Positions 46,678 to 58,726 of a stretch of 64,000 bases of DNA are shown here, piece by piece; position 1 is the stretch's first letter, and each line of letters opens with the position of its first letter. Position numbers and translations under genes: made by a program. Origin of the DNA: Rhodocollybia butyracea (lineage: Eukaryota > Basidiomycota > Agaricomycetes > Agaricales > Omphalotaceae); NCBI GenBank assembly GCA_015501585.1, contig JADNRY010000067.1:124001-188000 (forward strand). Reading direction: 5' to 3'. The notes beneath the pieces were generated by a model. It did no database searches. It was not told the origin of the DNA and saw only the letters and a list, made by a program, of their open reading frames with translations.

Positions 46678-48652
46678 TTTCTCAAGAAGCGGGCAACTTC
46701 GACCAGACCCGATGCAGATGACGCTCTCAAGGAGTTATGCTCGGAGGCCATCGAGACTGAGGATCCTAGCACATACATTGATATCCTGCCTACAATCGTA
46801 TCCCCTCTCTCCACCAGAACTCCTCCTTCGACTGCCAAATTACTGAACGACGTGCCTCCGGATGTTAAGCTTGTTTACGCCATTCTAGAGGCCATAACTA
46901 TCGGATTTTCAAAATTACAATCTACAGATCAGCACGGACCTACGATATTGTTGCGGACATACTGGCCATCGATACATCTCTGGATTTTGTTCTTGGTGAA
47001 AACCTATATCGAGCCTTCAATACCGTTGTATCACGAAGGGTTTGAAATGGAAGTACTCTGGACGGTTGCTCAACTATACTGCCACTTGCTATCCAGCGAG
47101 GCAGTTCGAGTTCGAGAGCTTCGATCGACGCCAGGCGCAGCTAATATGGTTGTCCGAGTGCATATATACACCCTCTGCGTCATGAACGTCTCCTCTTCTT
47201 CGCTTGAATATTACCGAACATCGGTGGCTTTAATTAGCTTGATGAACCACAACTGGGAATTTTGGGTTCATGTTTATCCGTTCACTCTGCACGATATCCG
47301 TATTCCTGCTAGTCATGCACTGACTCTCGTTTTGGCTCACCTTTCCCAAGAACGTCCAATGAATTGTTATGTTTTGCGCCAGTGGCTTTACACTCTTTGG
47401 TTTGCAGTCGGGACGTGCAGCACTTTCATGCAGCGACTTGTAAAATGTCGTTTTGTCTACTTTATTACTCATCTTTTGACTCGCATCAGCCAATATGTCG
47501 CGTCGAATTATCAGGGTACGGGTACTTTCGATTCGAAAAACACCGATGCTATCCTTGATACTTGGAAGGAAGCCTTAAAGTACCTATCTGAAACATTCAA
47601 ATATGGGGGATATGACACTATTCTTCTTTCTCTGGATTATGGCCTCCTTTCGGCGCTCTGGCGTTTTTCCCGAGCAACCGATCGGTCTCCCCCAGACGGT
47701 TACACTATAGACGAAATTTACGGCGACCTACTTGAAATGATTGCAACGGCGTCATTCTATCGTTCTATCCAGAAAGCATTGAAGAAGATCTTTCGGAAAC
47801 ATCCCCTTGGCAATCCTGAGTTAGAATGGAACCCAGTTGAAAAAGCACGGTTAGAGTGGGGCCCAGTCGACAAACACCAGTCGAAGCATGTTTGGCTGAA
47901 ATTTCAAGATCTAGTTACAAGTCGGATAACATGCAGAGATAAGTGGATATCGGCTGGATTAGAGCCTAGACCTTGTGTCTATGAAAAAGTAAGTGAGATC
48001 TTGGGCTCGAAGTGTGCGTCCTGCTAATACATAATAACATAGTGCACTACTTCAACCTCAAAATTCCTCCGTTGCTCCTCGTGTCTGATGGTCTATTATT
48101 GCAGTCGAGCATGCCAAAAATACCATTGGTCTCAACATCGCAATGCATGTATAAACGACGCTGCCGCACTAACAGGTACGGATAGAAATTCTCCGACTCG
48201 GATTAGGTACGTGAAAATCGCTAAAATAATTATTATTAGAGGGACTTACCCGTCCTGCTGAGCCTCGTGATCTAAAGTTCTTTATTTGGTTTGCCTCGGA
48301 TGCGTTGAAAGATATGCGGAATGACTTAGTTGCACTACAAGATATTTATAGAGAGACCCTTCGACTTCAAGATTCCACTTCAGACCCTGAAGAAAGCCCC
48401 CTGACTCCGCTAGTCAATGTCTTGGACCTTACATCGATGGTAACTCGTCGAAGCGTGGTAACGTTCCAAGAGGCGGCAGGGATGGTAAAGAATGGGCTGT
48501 GGGAAATCACGGATAGGGCATTTTCCTTGCTGACTGCGAAGAAAGTACAAGGAGTCGGGCCAATCGTAGTCGTGAAATTTCCGCATCCGATTGAACCTTA
48601 CGCAGTGCCGGTGATTTTAAGGGAGAAAGAGGGAAGCCATCCGCAGTATTAA
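46678..48652 (+). CDS. MYND-type zinc finger protein (5' end not defined)
   Basis: Exons about 46678-47988, 48043-48175 and 48240-48652 join in frame with good splice sites. The long first part is helical and Leu-rich, as usual in mushroom MYND proteins. The second exon holds the MYND finger: CTTSTSKFLRC, CSSC, YYCSRACQ, then HWSQHRNAC. The third contains FIWFASDALKDMRND and ends at a TAA. The exon at 46678 begins after a clean TTTTAG acceptor and runs FLKKRATSTRPDADD, so at least one upstream coding exon is missing from this model. MYND fingers bind proline-rich partner peptides; mushroom genomes hold many such genes of unknown role. Confidence 0.75.
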
Positions 48653-50300
48653 GTAGCCAGCTTGCAAGTTTCTGCCAGTCAATAAATCATTCGTCTCAAT
48701 TTCGTGAAAATGTATATCAATATTGTACATTCAAATAAACCAAGTTGTCGAATCTGTGCGGCAGCCAAAGTTAAGCCTTAAATTCGTGCGGTGATTCAAC
48801 AATGTATGTATGCAGTTGTTGAATTGCAACTTAGACTACGGGCGAAATGAACCACCTTTTTGGAGCCGTTTCACCATCCAGAATCACCTTGCTGAAGCGC
48901 CTCCCGGTGGCATTTCACCTTGTACTGAATCATGATTTGATTGATGCGGAATCGGACCTACGCACATTGCAAGTTGTTCGTGTGACAGCTGCTTAGGAAA
49001 CTCTAGCACATTTTCGAAAAAATACTCATGAGTGATCTTGTTTACAACCAAACAAAGGTGACGTTGATGTAGGTGACCCAGGCACGTACTGGCCCACATC
49101 TTGACTTCAAATTTGCTTCAAATGCAACTTTTTTTTTACGATATTGCAGTCTTTACATGAGATGTACATTATAGGGTGCTGTAGACTCATTTCCCGGGCT
49201 ACTGAAGAGCATAAGAGTATGCAAGTACAGGTGAAGTGTCATCGAAGCGGAGCGAATGGAGCTTTGAATGGAATATTCTGACGTCACTTTGTTTGGTTGT
49301 AAATAAGATCACTGCTGATTTCGAAAATGTGCTAGAGTTTCCTAAGCAGCTGGAATCAAGGTTCAAAGACGATTCGTTCGGGTCGTCTGAAAATGATTTG
49401 TGAATCGAACATGATTTTAAGTTTAAACACACTTGTCAGCGACCTGGAAACATGTCGAAGCTCTTACTGACTCACTATCCTTACAGGCTGCTTTCCCACT
49501 TGTTCCTCCTGGAGTATGCTGAATTACTCCATTGGCAAGCCCCCTGACTAGTACTTAGTTCACCAAAAGTCGAATTTTGTCAAGATGCGATCCAAACCTC
49601 ACGTATGATGCTGAGAAACAAGTTCGACAGCTCCCGCCTTCGACAATAAGATCGTTGTAACTTGACAGCGATAGCCGATATCAGTGAGGATTGTACTCGT
49701 TCAGCGGAGTCAAGTTTAAACGTTAAGTGTAAACGTCAGGAGTTTTGCAACTAATAACGGTAGGCGATGAACGAAAGCCTCGAAATTGCTCTACGATCTC
49801 CCAATGAACCGTTCCTGAATCGTTCATTGGCAGAATTTTCAATGGTAAACATTTAATTTGTGGCCCAGTGGCTCAGCATAACGCTCGAGACGCTCGGCGC
49901 GTAATGATAGGAAGTGTACTTCGATTTGCGATACTTTGGAGGACATATCGTTTTGGTTGACAGAGTGCTGAACGCTTGATGCTCAGATAGACTTAGTAGC
50001 TCCTTTGAAGGCTGAATAATCCCGCATAGAGGTTATAGCGTTTGCTGAGACGCGGGGAGAGGTAGATTTTCCGGCACTTTTGAACGAAATATTGAAAATT
50101 GTGGCTGAAACAATGACCACAAGCACAAAGGTCTGGGGAGCTTTGAGCCAAAGTAATTAGTCAGTCTTAACAGAACTGTTGGCGAAACAGTCATGGTATT
50201 TAGAGCAATGCTGGTATCCACACACAAGGAAACACGTTAATAATGAAGTACGACAATACATATGAAATCCGATCTTTGATCCTTCACGCGTCCAGTCTAC
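48653..50300. other. Intergenic: foldback element and an orphan array promoter
   Basis: A foldback lies at 48986-49352 (see separate entry). From about 49660 to 50000 the sequence matches the upstream flanks of HNH-like array members (compare 53165-53400 and 55190-55400) although no gene follows, so a further array member has been lost. 50000-50300 is the 3' flank of member 1. Confidence 0.55.
48986..49352. repeat. Foldback: imperfect inverted repeat, 75-80 bp arms
   Basis: 48986-49065 (CAGCTGCTTAGGAAACTCTA onward) pairs with 49279-49352 in inverse orientation with about a dozen differences. The interior is about 210 bp with no gene. It is a possible MITE or the scar of an inverted duplication. 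Confidence 0.7.
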
Positions 50301-51398
50301 CTACAATTCCATTCCTGACTGAGATAAGGAGTCCTGATTCGATTCGTCGTCCTCGCCAACTAGCTCTGAGCAATCAAATGATATTCGTGACCCTGCCGAG
50401 TCCGACTCGTCGTCCTTTTGTTCCAGTGCTGTATTGTCAAACGGTATTGTCAATGGCTGCTCTGCAGGCAGAGACTCGAGCCATAAGGAGACTCGATTTG
50501 AGGTTCGTTTGGCCGGCAAGATGCCATGAACCTTGTAATTGCAATATTCAACAAAACTTGAACTGATATCCGAGCGGGGACTGGGGAGAGCGCAAATAGA
50601 GCCAGCTGAGGAGCCAGAGCCGGATGATTCGCCGTCAGCGTCTCCAGGGCGGCGAAAATCGCGAGCTCTGGGAAACGTCCAGGACGTGCGGCTGAGACCA
50701 ACGTAATAGTGTGATTCACTCGATACGACCCTACAGCTATGCATGATAGAATGGAAAGGATACACATCCAGAGTGAATGTAGGAAGGCTGTCGTATGGAT
50801 AGTCGAATTGCTGGAAGGTAGATGTTTGTGGATCAAATGAAAAAAGGGGTATTTGTTTGTGCTGCTTAATGGTATTGACGACAAGTCTGTACTGGTACGA
50901 CTGGATTGGAAGGACCTACAACGAGGTTACAAACTAGTTGACAATGAAAAAACTAACACGTACGTCAAAACACCGCCGTCGGTCGTGGACAGAGCTGCTC
51001 TTTTCAAGGTTGTACTCGCTAAGCTCCCATATCGCATTTACTGTGTCTTCCGATGGAATTCAAAGCTATAGCCTTGTCAGACAGCAACCGAGCGATGTCA
51101 CCGCGTACTAGAATTCGAAACACATTACAAGGTGATGAGACACGACAAGGATTTCCTTACCAGAGATATTGCCTAGGCCACAGTATTTATCTTGGTTAAG
51201 CTCTCCCCATTGAAGACCCCAGTGATACTCGTGTTGAGGCGTCTAATGAGAGATAATAAGTCACAAAAATACGAATCACAACTGCTTACCCACCGCCATA
51301 TTTGGCTTGTAGAAGCAAAACTCTTGGACAGGCTGAAGATCTTCAACATTGGAGGATAAGCAGAGCGAAGTCAAAGGCATTGACAGTGCCATAGACAT
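50301..51398 (-). pseudogene. HNH-like array member 1 (one-base insertion in exon 3)
   Basis: Exons 51398-51294, 51242-51161, 51107-50964 and about 50920-50301 match the other members. Exon 3 is 144 nt instead of the 143 nt of members 2, 3 and 5 because of an extra A near 51060, so the frame is lost before the PSEDTVNAIWEL motif. Exon 4 is long and open (YPFHSIMHS, CALPSPRSDISS, DDESNQDS at the end). CACGTG lies at 51428-51433, 30 bp before the ATG. Confidence 0.75.
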
Positions 51399-52115
51399 GG
51401 TGGTTTGGAAGAAAAAGGATACACGAACACGTGACAGTCATTGAGTTTGGCAACAAATTATCAGTCCAATAAAGGGCGGTGAACAGAAGTCTCGAAATTG
51501 TTCTGCTGCGATCTGCGAGTGAATTGTTCGTCAGCAGGTTATCAATGATAAACTGAATTGTGACCGACTGGCTCAGCATAATGACGCTCAGCATTTAGTG
51601 GATTCGAAGCTACTCGAAGTTGCAATACTTTGGGGAATATCATTTTGAATGACATCCTGAACGCACGATGACCCGATATAGCACCCTCAAAGGCTAGATA
51701 TTCACGGGTGTTCACTGCTGCGACGCAAGGAGTGATAACTTTTCGCGCACATTTGGCAGATCGTCGCTGGGGTTCACTGCAAAAGTAAAACAATAAAGAA
51801 CAAAAAAAGTACGAGGGGTAATAACCTTATTAGCGCGCTTCAAGTTTTAACATAACTATTTGTAAAACATACTTCCTTGAGGCAGACAATCTTCATAAGC
51901 CAAACTAGTCAGAAGAAGAATACTGGTATACTTACACACGAAAAAACATGTTAACAATACAGTGCTAGGAAATGAGATTTCGATATTCTACACATCCTCC
52001 TACAGGTGCTGAGATGAACAGTCCTGATTTGGTTCATCATCCACATTAATAACTCTAGACGATGGATAGCTCTGGACGTTGGTATAATATCTGTAACGCC
52101 GCCACGTTTGATTCG
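51399..52115. other. Spacer between array members 1 and 2
   Basis: Upstream flank of member 1 (with CACGTGAC at 51428) followed by the 3' flank of member 2. No gene. Confidence 0.6.
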
Positions 52116-53085
52116 TCATTCTACTTGTTCCAGCGCTGTACTATCGAGTGGTATTGGCAATGACTTCTCCGTAGGCAGAGACTCGAGCCATGACGAGACT
52201 CGGTTCGCTGTTTGTTTGGCCGGTGAGACATCACGAGTGGAATTGTAATACTCAACGAAACTTGAACTGAGATCCGAGCGGGGACTGGGGAGAGCGCAAA
52301 TAGAGCCAGAGGAGCCAGAGTCGGATGATTCACTGTCATCGTCTCCAGGGCAGCGAAAACCACGAGGTTGAGCGAGCGTCCAGGCCATGCGACTGAGAAC
52401 AACATGATAGTGTGATTCTCTCGAGACGACCTGGGAGCTATGCATAATGGAGTGGAAAGGATATACATCCAGAGTGAATGTAGGAAGGCTGTCGTACGGA
52501 TAGTCAAATTGCTGAAAGGTGGAGGTTTGCGTATCAAATGAAAAGAGCGGTATCTGCTTGTGTTGCTCAATGGTACTGGCGACGAGTCTGTAGTGATATG
52601 GCTGAATTGGAAGGACCTAGAACGAGGTTAAAAAACCAATTGACCGTGAAAACTAACGCGTACGTCAAAACAACGCCGTCGGTCATCAATAGAGCTGCTC
52701 TTTTCGAGGTTGTATTGGCTAACCTCCCATATCGCATTTACTGTGTCTTCCGATGGAATCAGAGTTATAGCATTATCAGAAAGCAGCCGAGCGATGTCAC
52801 CGCGAACTAGAAACATTGGAAGTTGATCAGACTCCAGAAATCGCGCTCACCAGAGATATAGCCTAGATTGCAGTATTTGTTTTGTTCCAGCTCTCCCCAT
52901 TGAAGACCCCAGTGATACTCGTGTTGAGGCGTCTAATAATGCGAGAAAATAAGTCACGAAAATACGAGTTGCCACTGCTGACCGACCCGCATATTTGGCT
53001 TGTAGAAGCAAAAATTTTGGACAGGCTGAAGGTCTTCAACATTTGAAGATAGGCAGAGCGATGTTAAGCGTATTGAGATAGACAT
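52116..53085 (-). CDS. HNH-like array member 2
   Basis: Exons 53085-52987, 52932-52851, 52806-52664 and 52616-52116 total 825 nt and encode 274 residues. It begins MSISIRLTSLCLSSNVEDLQ. Exon 2 has TPQHEYHWGLQWGEL. Exon 3 has RGDIARLLSDNAITLIPSED and RRRCFD. Exon 4 has YPYDSLPTFTLDVYPFHSI and a Ser/Asp-rich tail. The order (RxDI...L, IPSED, RRxxFDVLP, HPFxxI) follows the HNH_2-like proteins of mushrooms, but the His of the DLH motif is replaced, so nuclease activity is doubtful. The first donor (CGG|GTCGGT) is weaker than in members 1 and 3. Function unknown. Confidence 0.65.
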
Positions 53086-53117
53086 CGTGGTCAATGGAAG
53101 AGAAAGAGTTTCACAAC

Positions 53118-53135
53118 CACGTGACAGGGACGCGT
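53118..53135 (-). promoter_or_regulatory. CACGTG plus ACGCGT element before member 2
   Basis: CACGTG at 53118-53123 and ACGCGT at 53130-53135, starting about 33 bp before the ATG. The same pair precedes member 3 and the scrap at 44046. Members 1 and 4 have CACGTGAC alone. In fungi CACGTG is a bHLH (E-box) site and ACGCGT the MCB cell-cycle box; a role here is inferred. Confidence 0.45.
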
Positions 53136-53880
53136 AATAATAATATCGAACGATTGTTGTAACCTGGTTGTAACTTGACAGAGATAGCCGATATCAATGA
53201 GGATTGGACTCGTTCAGCAGAACCACGATTAAACATCATGAGTTTTGCAACTAATACCGGTAGGAGATGAATAAAAGTCTCGAAATTGCTCTGCGGCGAT
53301 GTCAATTGTTATCAATGGTAAACATCATTGGCTCAGCATAACGGTGGAGAGCTCGGAATGTATTGATATGAAGTGGCCTTCGAGTTGCAATACTTTGGAG
53401 GAACTTATGATTCATCATATCGACGTTCTGGCTGACTTGCTTGATGGTCTGATAAACTTAGTTCCTTTGGAGGCTACTCTGCTAGATATTTCCTGCCCTA
53501 GCGTTCAGATCTTGGAGTAGTTCACTTCCTTGCTTCCTTGCTTCCTTCCCGCATAGAGGTTACAGCGTCTGCCAAGACCCGAGGAAATATGTATTTTCCC
53601 GCACTTTTGAACGAAATATTCAAAATTGGTGCACCCCCATTCTTGACTGAACTATTTACGAAACATGATTCCTGAGAGTCTTCATAGGTCAAACAGTCGT
53701 GGTATTTAGAGCAATGCTGATATCCACACACAAGGAAACACGTTAACAATGGAGAACGACATACATATGGAATAAGATCTTGGTACTTCACGTGTCCAGT
53801 CTACTTACAATTCCATTCCTGACTGAGATAAAGAGTCCTGATTCGATTCGTCATCATCCTCACCAATTAGCTCTGAACGA
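53136..53880. other. Spacer between array members 2 and 3
   Basis: Upstream flank of member 2 and 3' flank of member 3. A 73-codon open frame at 53299-53520 is not conserved between copies. Confidence 0.6.
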
Positions 53881-54899
53881 TCAAACGATATCTTGTGACA
53901 CCGCCGAGTCCGACTCGTCGTCCTTTTGTCCCAGTGCTGTATTGTCAAACGGTATTGTCAATGGCTGCTCTGCAGGCAGAGACTCGAGCCATAAGGAGAC
54001 TCGATTTGAGGTTCGTTGGGCCGGCAAGATGCCATGAACCTTGTAATTGTAATATTCAAGAAAGTTTGAACTGATGTCTGAGCGGGGACTGGGGAGAGCG
54101 CAAATAGAGCCAGCAGAAGAGCCAGAACCGGATGATTCACTGTCAGCGTCTCCAGGGCGGCGAAAATCGCGAGCTTTGGGGAACGTCCAGGACGTGCGGC
54201 TGAGACCAACGTAATAATGTGATTCGCTCGATACGACCCCAGAGCTATGCATGATGGAGTGGAAAGGATATACATCCAAAGTGAATGTAGGAAGGCTGTC
54301 GTATGGATAGTCGAATTGCTGGAAGGTAGATGTTTGTGGATTAAATGAAAAAAGGGGCATCTGCTTGTGTTGCTTGATGGTGTTGGCGACGAGTCTGTAC
54401 TGGTACGGCTGAATTGGAAGGGCCTACAACGAGGTTAGAAAACCACTCGAACATGAACAAAAAGCACAAAAAAACCTAATTAACACGTACGTCAAAACAC
54501 CGCCGTCGGTCGTGGACAGAGCTGCTCTTTTCGAGGTTGTACTCGCTAAGCTCCCATATCGCATTTACTGTGTCTTCCGATGGAATTAAAGTTATAGCCT
54601 TGTCAGACAGCAACCGAGCGATGTCACCGCGTACTAGAAACATTGGAAGGCGATCAGACACGACAGGGATCATTCTCACCAGAGATATAGCCTAGATCAC
54701 AGTATTTGTCTTGGTTAAGCTCTCCCCATTGAAGACCCCAGTGATACTCATGTTGAGGCGTCTAATGCGAGGTAATAAGTCACGAAAATACGAGTCACAG
54801 CTGCTTACCCACCGTTATATTTGGCTTGTAGAAGCAGAACTCTTGGACGGGCTGGAGATCTTCGACATTCGAAGATAGGCAGAGCGAAGTTAAGGGCAT
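53881..54899 (-). CDS. HNH-like array member 3
   Basis: Exons 54899-54813, 54761-54680, 54633-54491 and 54423-53881 total 855 nt and encode 284 residues, all in frame with strong donors (ACG|GTGGGT, CTG|GTGAGA, GAC|GTACGT). The start MPLTSLCLSSN is eight codons shorter than in member 1. The domain order equals member 2. One extra A near 53893 replaces the usual C-terminus (QISFDRSELV and acidic end) with QDIV, removing about 25 residues but not the core. CACGTG lies at 54928-54933 and ACGCGT at 54940-54945. Confidence 0.65.
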
Positions 54900-54927
54900 T
54901 GAGTGTTTTGGAAAAAGAATACACGAA

Positions 54928-54945
54928 CACGTGACAGTGACGCGT
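54928..54945 (-). promoter_or_regulatory. CACGTG plus ACGCGT element before member 3
   Basis: CACGTG at 54928-54933 and ACGCGT at 54940-54945, about 30 bp before the ATG at 54899. The spacing matches member 2. Confidence 0.45.
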
Positions 54946-55910
54946 CGTGGCGATTGTTTTGATTTAACGGCGATGCCGATGTCGGACTTGGCGAAAGCGT
55001 AAGGCGTGTATGGAGACCGTATTCGCTCTTGCAGCACAATCTCACATGAGCTCCGGACACATTGCGCATGAACTACAAGGGCTAATGTGATTATCACCGG
55101 CGGCATTGACAGTTTCCACTGGGAATAGTAGGCAGAGCTGACACTGATCCCAAAACAAATGGAGTACTAGAGTTATCGGATAGGAGCATCTCGTTCAGAG
55201 GAGTCAACGTTAAACGTTAAACATCAATGAGTTTGGCAGAGTGGTCTAATAAATGTGGAAGATGAACGAAAGTCTCGACGATCTGCCAATGACTTGTTTA
55301 CTGCCAGGAGTTTGCACTGTGACGGGCCCCTGGCTCAGCATAATGCTCTAGATACTGAGCGTTCGCCGTTTAATGATAGGAAGCAGGTGTCAAGCCGCGA
55401 TGTTAATTTCTCATATCGCTTTGAATGACGTCCCGGAGGCTCGATGATCAGATATAGAAAGCTAGATATTTACTGCTGAGACGCAAGGAGTGATAACCTT
55501 TGGCAGAAATGTTCGAAATCGTTGCTGGAGTTTACCGCAAAAGTCAATTCAAGATGGAGAACAATTAGACAAGAACGAAGGTCTCGAAAAATGTATGAGG
55601 AATAATAACCTTGTCAGTGCGTAAGCTTAAGTTCCAGTTTTGGTTACGAAACGTACCCTCCTTGAGGCAAATGGGTCAAACAGTCACAGTATCTCGAAAG
55701 AGTATTGGTATACTTACACACAGAAAAAACATATTAACAATACAGTGCTAGGAAATGAGATCTCGATACTCTACGCATCCTCCTACAGTTGCTGAGATGA
55801 ACAGTCCTGATTCGATTCATCATCGGTTCATCATCCTCATTAACTGACTCTGGACGATGGATAACTCTGGGCGTTGGGGTGATATCTGTAACGCCACCAC
55901 GTTTGATTCG
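54946..55910. other. Spacer between array members 3 and 4
   Basis: Longer than the other spacers. It combines the upstream flank of member 3 with the 3' flank of member 4 and has no supported gene. Confidence 0.55.
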
Positions 55911-56882
55911 TCATTCCACTTGTTCCAGCGCTGTACTATCGAGTGGTACTGGCAATGACTTCTCTATAGGCAGAGACTTGAGCCATGACGAGACTCGGTT
56001 CGATGTTTGTTTGGTCGGTGAGATGTCACAAGCAGGATTGCAATATTCAACAAAACTTGAACTGATATCCGAACGGGGACTGGGTAGAGCACAGATAGAG
56101 CCAGAGGAGCCAGAGTCAGATGATTCGCTGTCGTCGTCTCCAGAGCGGCGAAAATCGCGAGCTTTGGTGAACGTCCAGGCCGTGCGGCTGAGACCAACGT
56201 AAAAGTGTGATTCGCTTGATACGACCTTGGAGCTATGAATGATGGAATGGAAAGGATATAGATCCAGGGTAAATGCAGGAAGGCTGTCGTATGGGTAGTC
56301 AAATTGCTGAAAGGTAGATGTTTGTGTGTCAAATGAAAACAGTGGTATCTGCTTGTGCTGCTTAATGGTACTGGCGACGAGTGTGTACTGGTACGGCTGA
56401 ATTGGAAGGGCCTACAACGATGTTACAAAACCAGTCGAACATGAAAAAACTAACACGTACGTCAAAACACCGCCGTCGGTCCTGGATAGAGGTACTCTTT
56501 TCGAGGTTGTACTGGCTAAGCTCCCATATCGCATTTACTGTGTCTTCCGATGGAATCAAAGTTATAACCTTGTCAAACAGCAATCGAGCGATGTCACCGC
56601 GTACTGATAACATTGGAAGTTGATCAGACTCTACAGAGAGATCTTTCTCACCATAGATATTTCCTAGGCCACAGTATTTGTCTTGGTTAAGCTCTCCATA
56701 TTGAAGACCCCAGTGATACTCGTGTTGAGGCGTCTAGTGCGAGGTAATAAGTCATGAACATACGAGTCACAGCTGCTGACTAACCCCATATGTAGCTTGT
56801 AGAAGCAAAATTCTTGGACAGGCTGAAGTTCTTCAACATTTGAAGAGATGCAGAGCGAAGTTAAGGGCAGTGAGATAGACAT
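55911..56882 (-). pseudogene. HNH-like array member 4 (probably broken at the first splice site)
   Basis: The start MSISLPLTSLCISSNVEELQ and exons 2-4 match the other members and the last exon is open to EQVE. At the end of exon 1 (about 56784) the donor reads ATGGG|GTTAGT, which leaves phase 2, while exon 2 needs phase 0. Unless an unusual donor is used, the frame fails at once. CACGTG lies at 56912-56917, about 30 bp before the ATG. Confidence 0.6.
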
Positions 56883-57061
56883 GATGGTTTGGAAGAAAGA
56901 GTGTACACGAGCACGTGACAGCCACTGTTCTAACTTGCCGGGGATCGCCGATGACCGATATCGATAAAGATTGGATATTTTTATTGTTCCAACTTAGCTT
57001 CCCAAATCCACGTCGAAAACTCAAAAAGAGACTTTGAAGCTTAGTGCCTTTCACTCCCTCA

Positions 57062-58726
57062 ATGCCCTCGAAGCCAAAATTCATCCTCCAATCGACTCGC
57101 ATCGACACCGCTGAGGAGTTTGCCAGTTCTGACAACTCTGACAGCTTCTCTTATGCACCAGAAGGCCCGCCTTCTGATCGTCCAACTATGTCCGTGGAAG
57201 GCAATATCAGAGACACTGTTCCACGAAACACGCTATCAAAAGAAAAACTTGCCGACTGGGTCAGAGAAAATGTTTATGCCGTCGCTCCCGATGGCAAGCG
57301 ATGTATAGTGAGCCTTGTAGAGCTGCTTTCCAGAAACCCAACAGACATAGAGCTCTGCCATGCCATCGAGGCGGCCATTAAAAGAAAACTGGTAAGGCGC
57401 ACTTTCCTCCCGATTTTCCTTTAAATCTTTATTAAATAATTAATTACTTAGCTTCGGTCTGTCGAATTTTACGTTGGATTGCCGCCTGGAACCCTCAGCG
57501 TTAATAGCCGGTATAACGTGTTTCTACGTACGTTCATTCAGGCACTGCAGCCATTTTTGAGTATGATATGTATCTCACATTATAGTTCGCGCCGATCTCC
57601 ACATATGGTATGATCATGGAGGAATCATCTTTGTTTGCCACTGAGGAAGATGTCCTGAATGCAATCGAGGAGCTGGTAGAACACAACAAGTTATGTTACA
57701 CAGACCCTAGCAAAACGTAAATCTTTTAAGGATGTCGAGGTAAATGTTGATCAATTTCTTCTTGTATCTGTCTTGCTCAAATAGTATGCTTCCAGATTCT
57801 CAACCGAAAATGCTACAAATACTGTCTTGTTGTGCTCCACATGGAGCCTAAATCTAGAGTCATCAGTCGACAGCAACTGGTCAATGGTAAGGACACCGGG
57901 GCAGCCACAGTCCACTCGTACCCATTCCATGATGAGTGTTTCCAAAACATTGAAAGCCATCTGAATCCATGTTTTGCACTTGCCCATGCCCGTCACCAAA
58001 TCAACAAAGGCTTGGCAAAAAACAAATATACGTTGGAGGATTTGACACGAAGGCCGAGCTTCGGCCAATACTCGGAATCACAGATATATGGGAGGATCAT
58101 GAGTTGATTCCAAAGGAGTTCTTGAATGCAAAACCCCGATGTCTAAGTCTAAACCTCCGACACCAACACCATTGCCCTCAGGCTCAGGCTCAGCTAGATT
58201 AAAGAAGGGGGTTCAACACGCCCTATGGCTTCAGGTGAGTTTTAATTCATAACTGCCTACTTGCTATATCTATCCTCATGATCAGTCACAGCCTCTCGCG
58301 CTGCTGGAAAGGCCCCCTCCACATCTGCACTTGAGCCAACAACAAAGCTCTACTTTGAGATTGCAGTTCCCACTAGCGAGACACTAGCTCTGTCTGGAAA
58401 TCAGAACCTGAAGCGTGCGCTTTTGACTCTTTTGTCAAAAGATGACCTTGATGTGACAGTAACAAATCTCGGTAACCAGGACCACATGGCGACACGCACT
58501 GGCGTCACCACGAGGGCCTCATCTCGTGGGGGAGGATCAGCTTCAGCGTCGGTGTCGAGGGCTGGTAGCATCAGTGGTGCGAGGCATCAAACTGCAGCTG
58601 TGGAGGAAGGGTAATACAACCAGCGAGGCACCTCTCCCGAAGAAGAATAAACAGCACATCAAGGATTCCGGTTCTCGATCGCCTCGTAAACGCGGATTAG
58701 ACGAGCTTGGTGATGATCCCTTCTAG
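57062..58726 (+). pseudogene. HNH_2-like gene, frameshifted, opposite strand to the array
   Basis: Exons 57062-57391, 57452-57527 and from 57596 join as SVEFYVGLPPGTLSVNSRYN then LRADLHIWYDHGGIIFV. The typical HNH-like RxDLH...D motif is intact, including the His lost in the array. The frame then stops, but one base away continues ATEEDVLNAIEELVEHN, the counterpart of PSEDTVNAIWEL in the array. A further shift leads to CYKYCLVVLHMEP and ESHLNPCFALAHARHQI. A Ser/Arg/Lys-rich tail at 58290-58726 (SPRKRGLDELGDDPF end) may be its C-terminus. The array genes are probably diverged relatives of this gene. Confidence 0.65.

Larger units (their letters stand above)
49660..57000. repeat. Tandem array of HNH-like family genes (unit about 1.8 kb)
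   Basis: Four members on the minus strand (50301, 52116, 53881, 55911) repeat with their 3' and 5' flanks, preceded by an orphan upstream flank at 49660. Further members lie at 59855-60934 and 61263-61725. Copies differ by scattered substitutions and small indels. Confidence 0.8.

Noticed and set aside
57751..58068. 105-codon minus-strand frame
   Set aside because: It is antisense to the HNH-like pseudogene, whose plus-strand motifs (ESHLNPCFALAHARHQI) match the family better.
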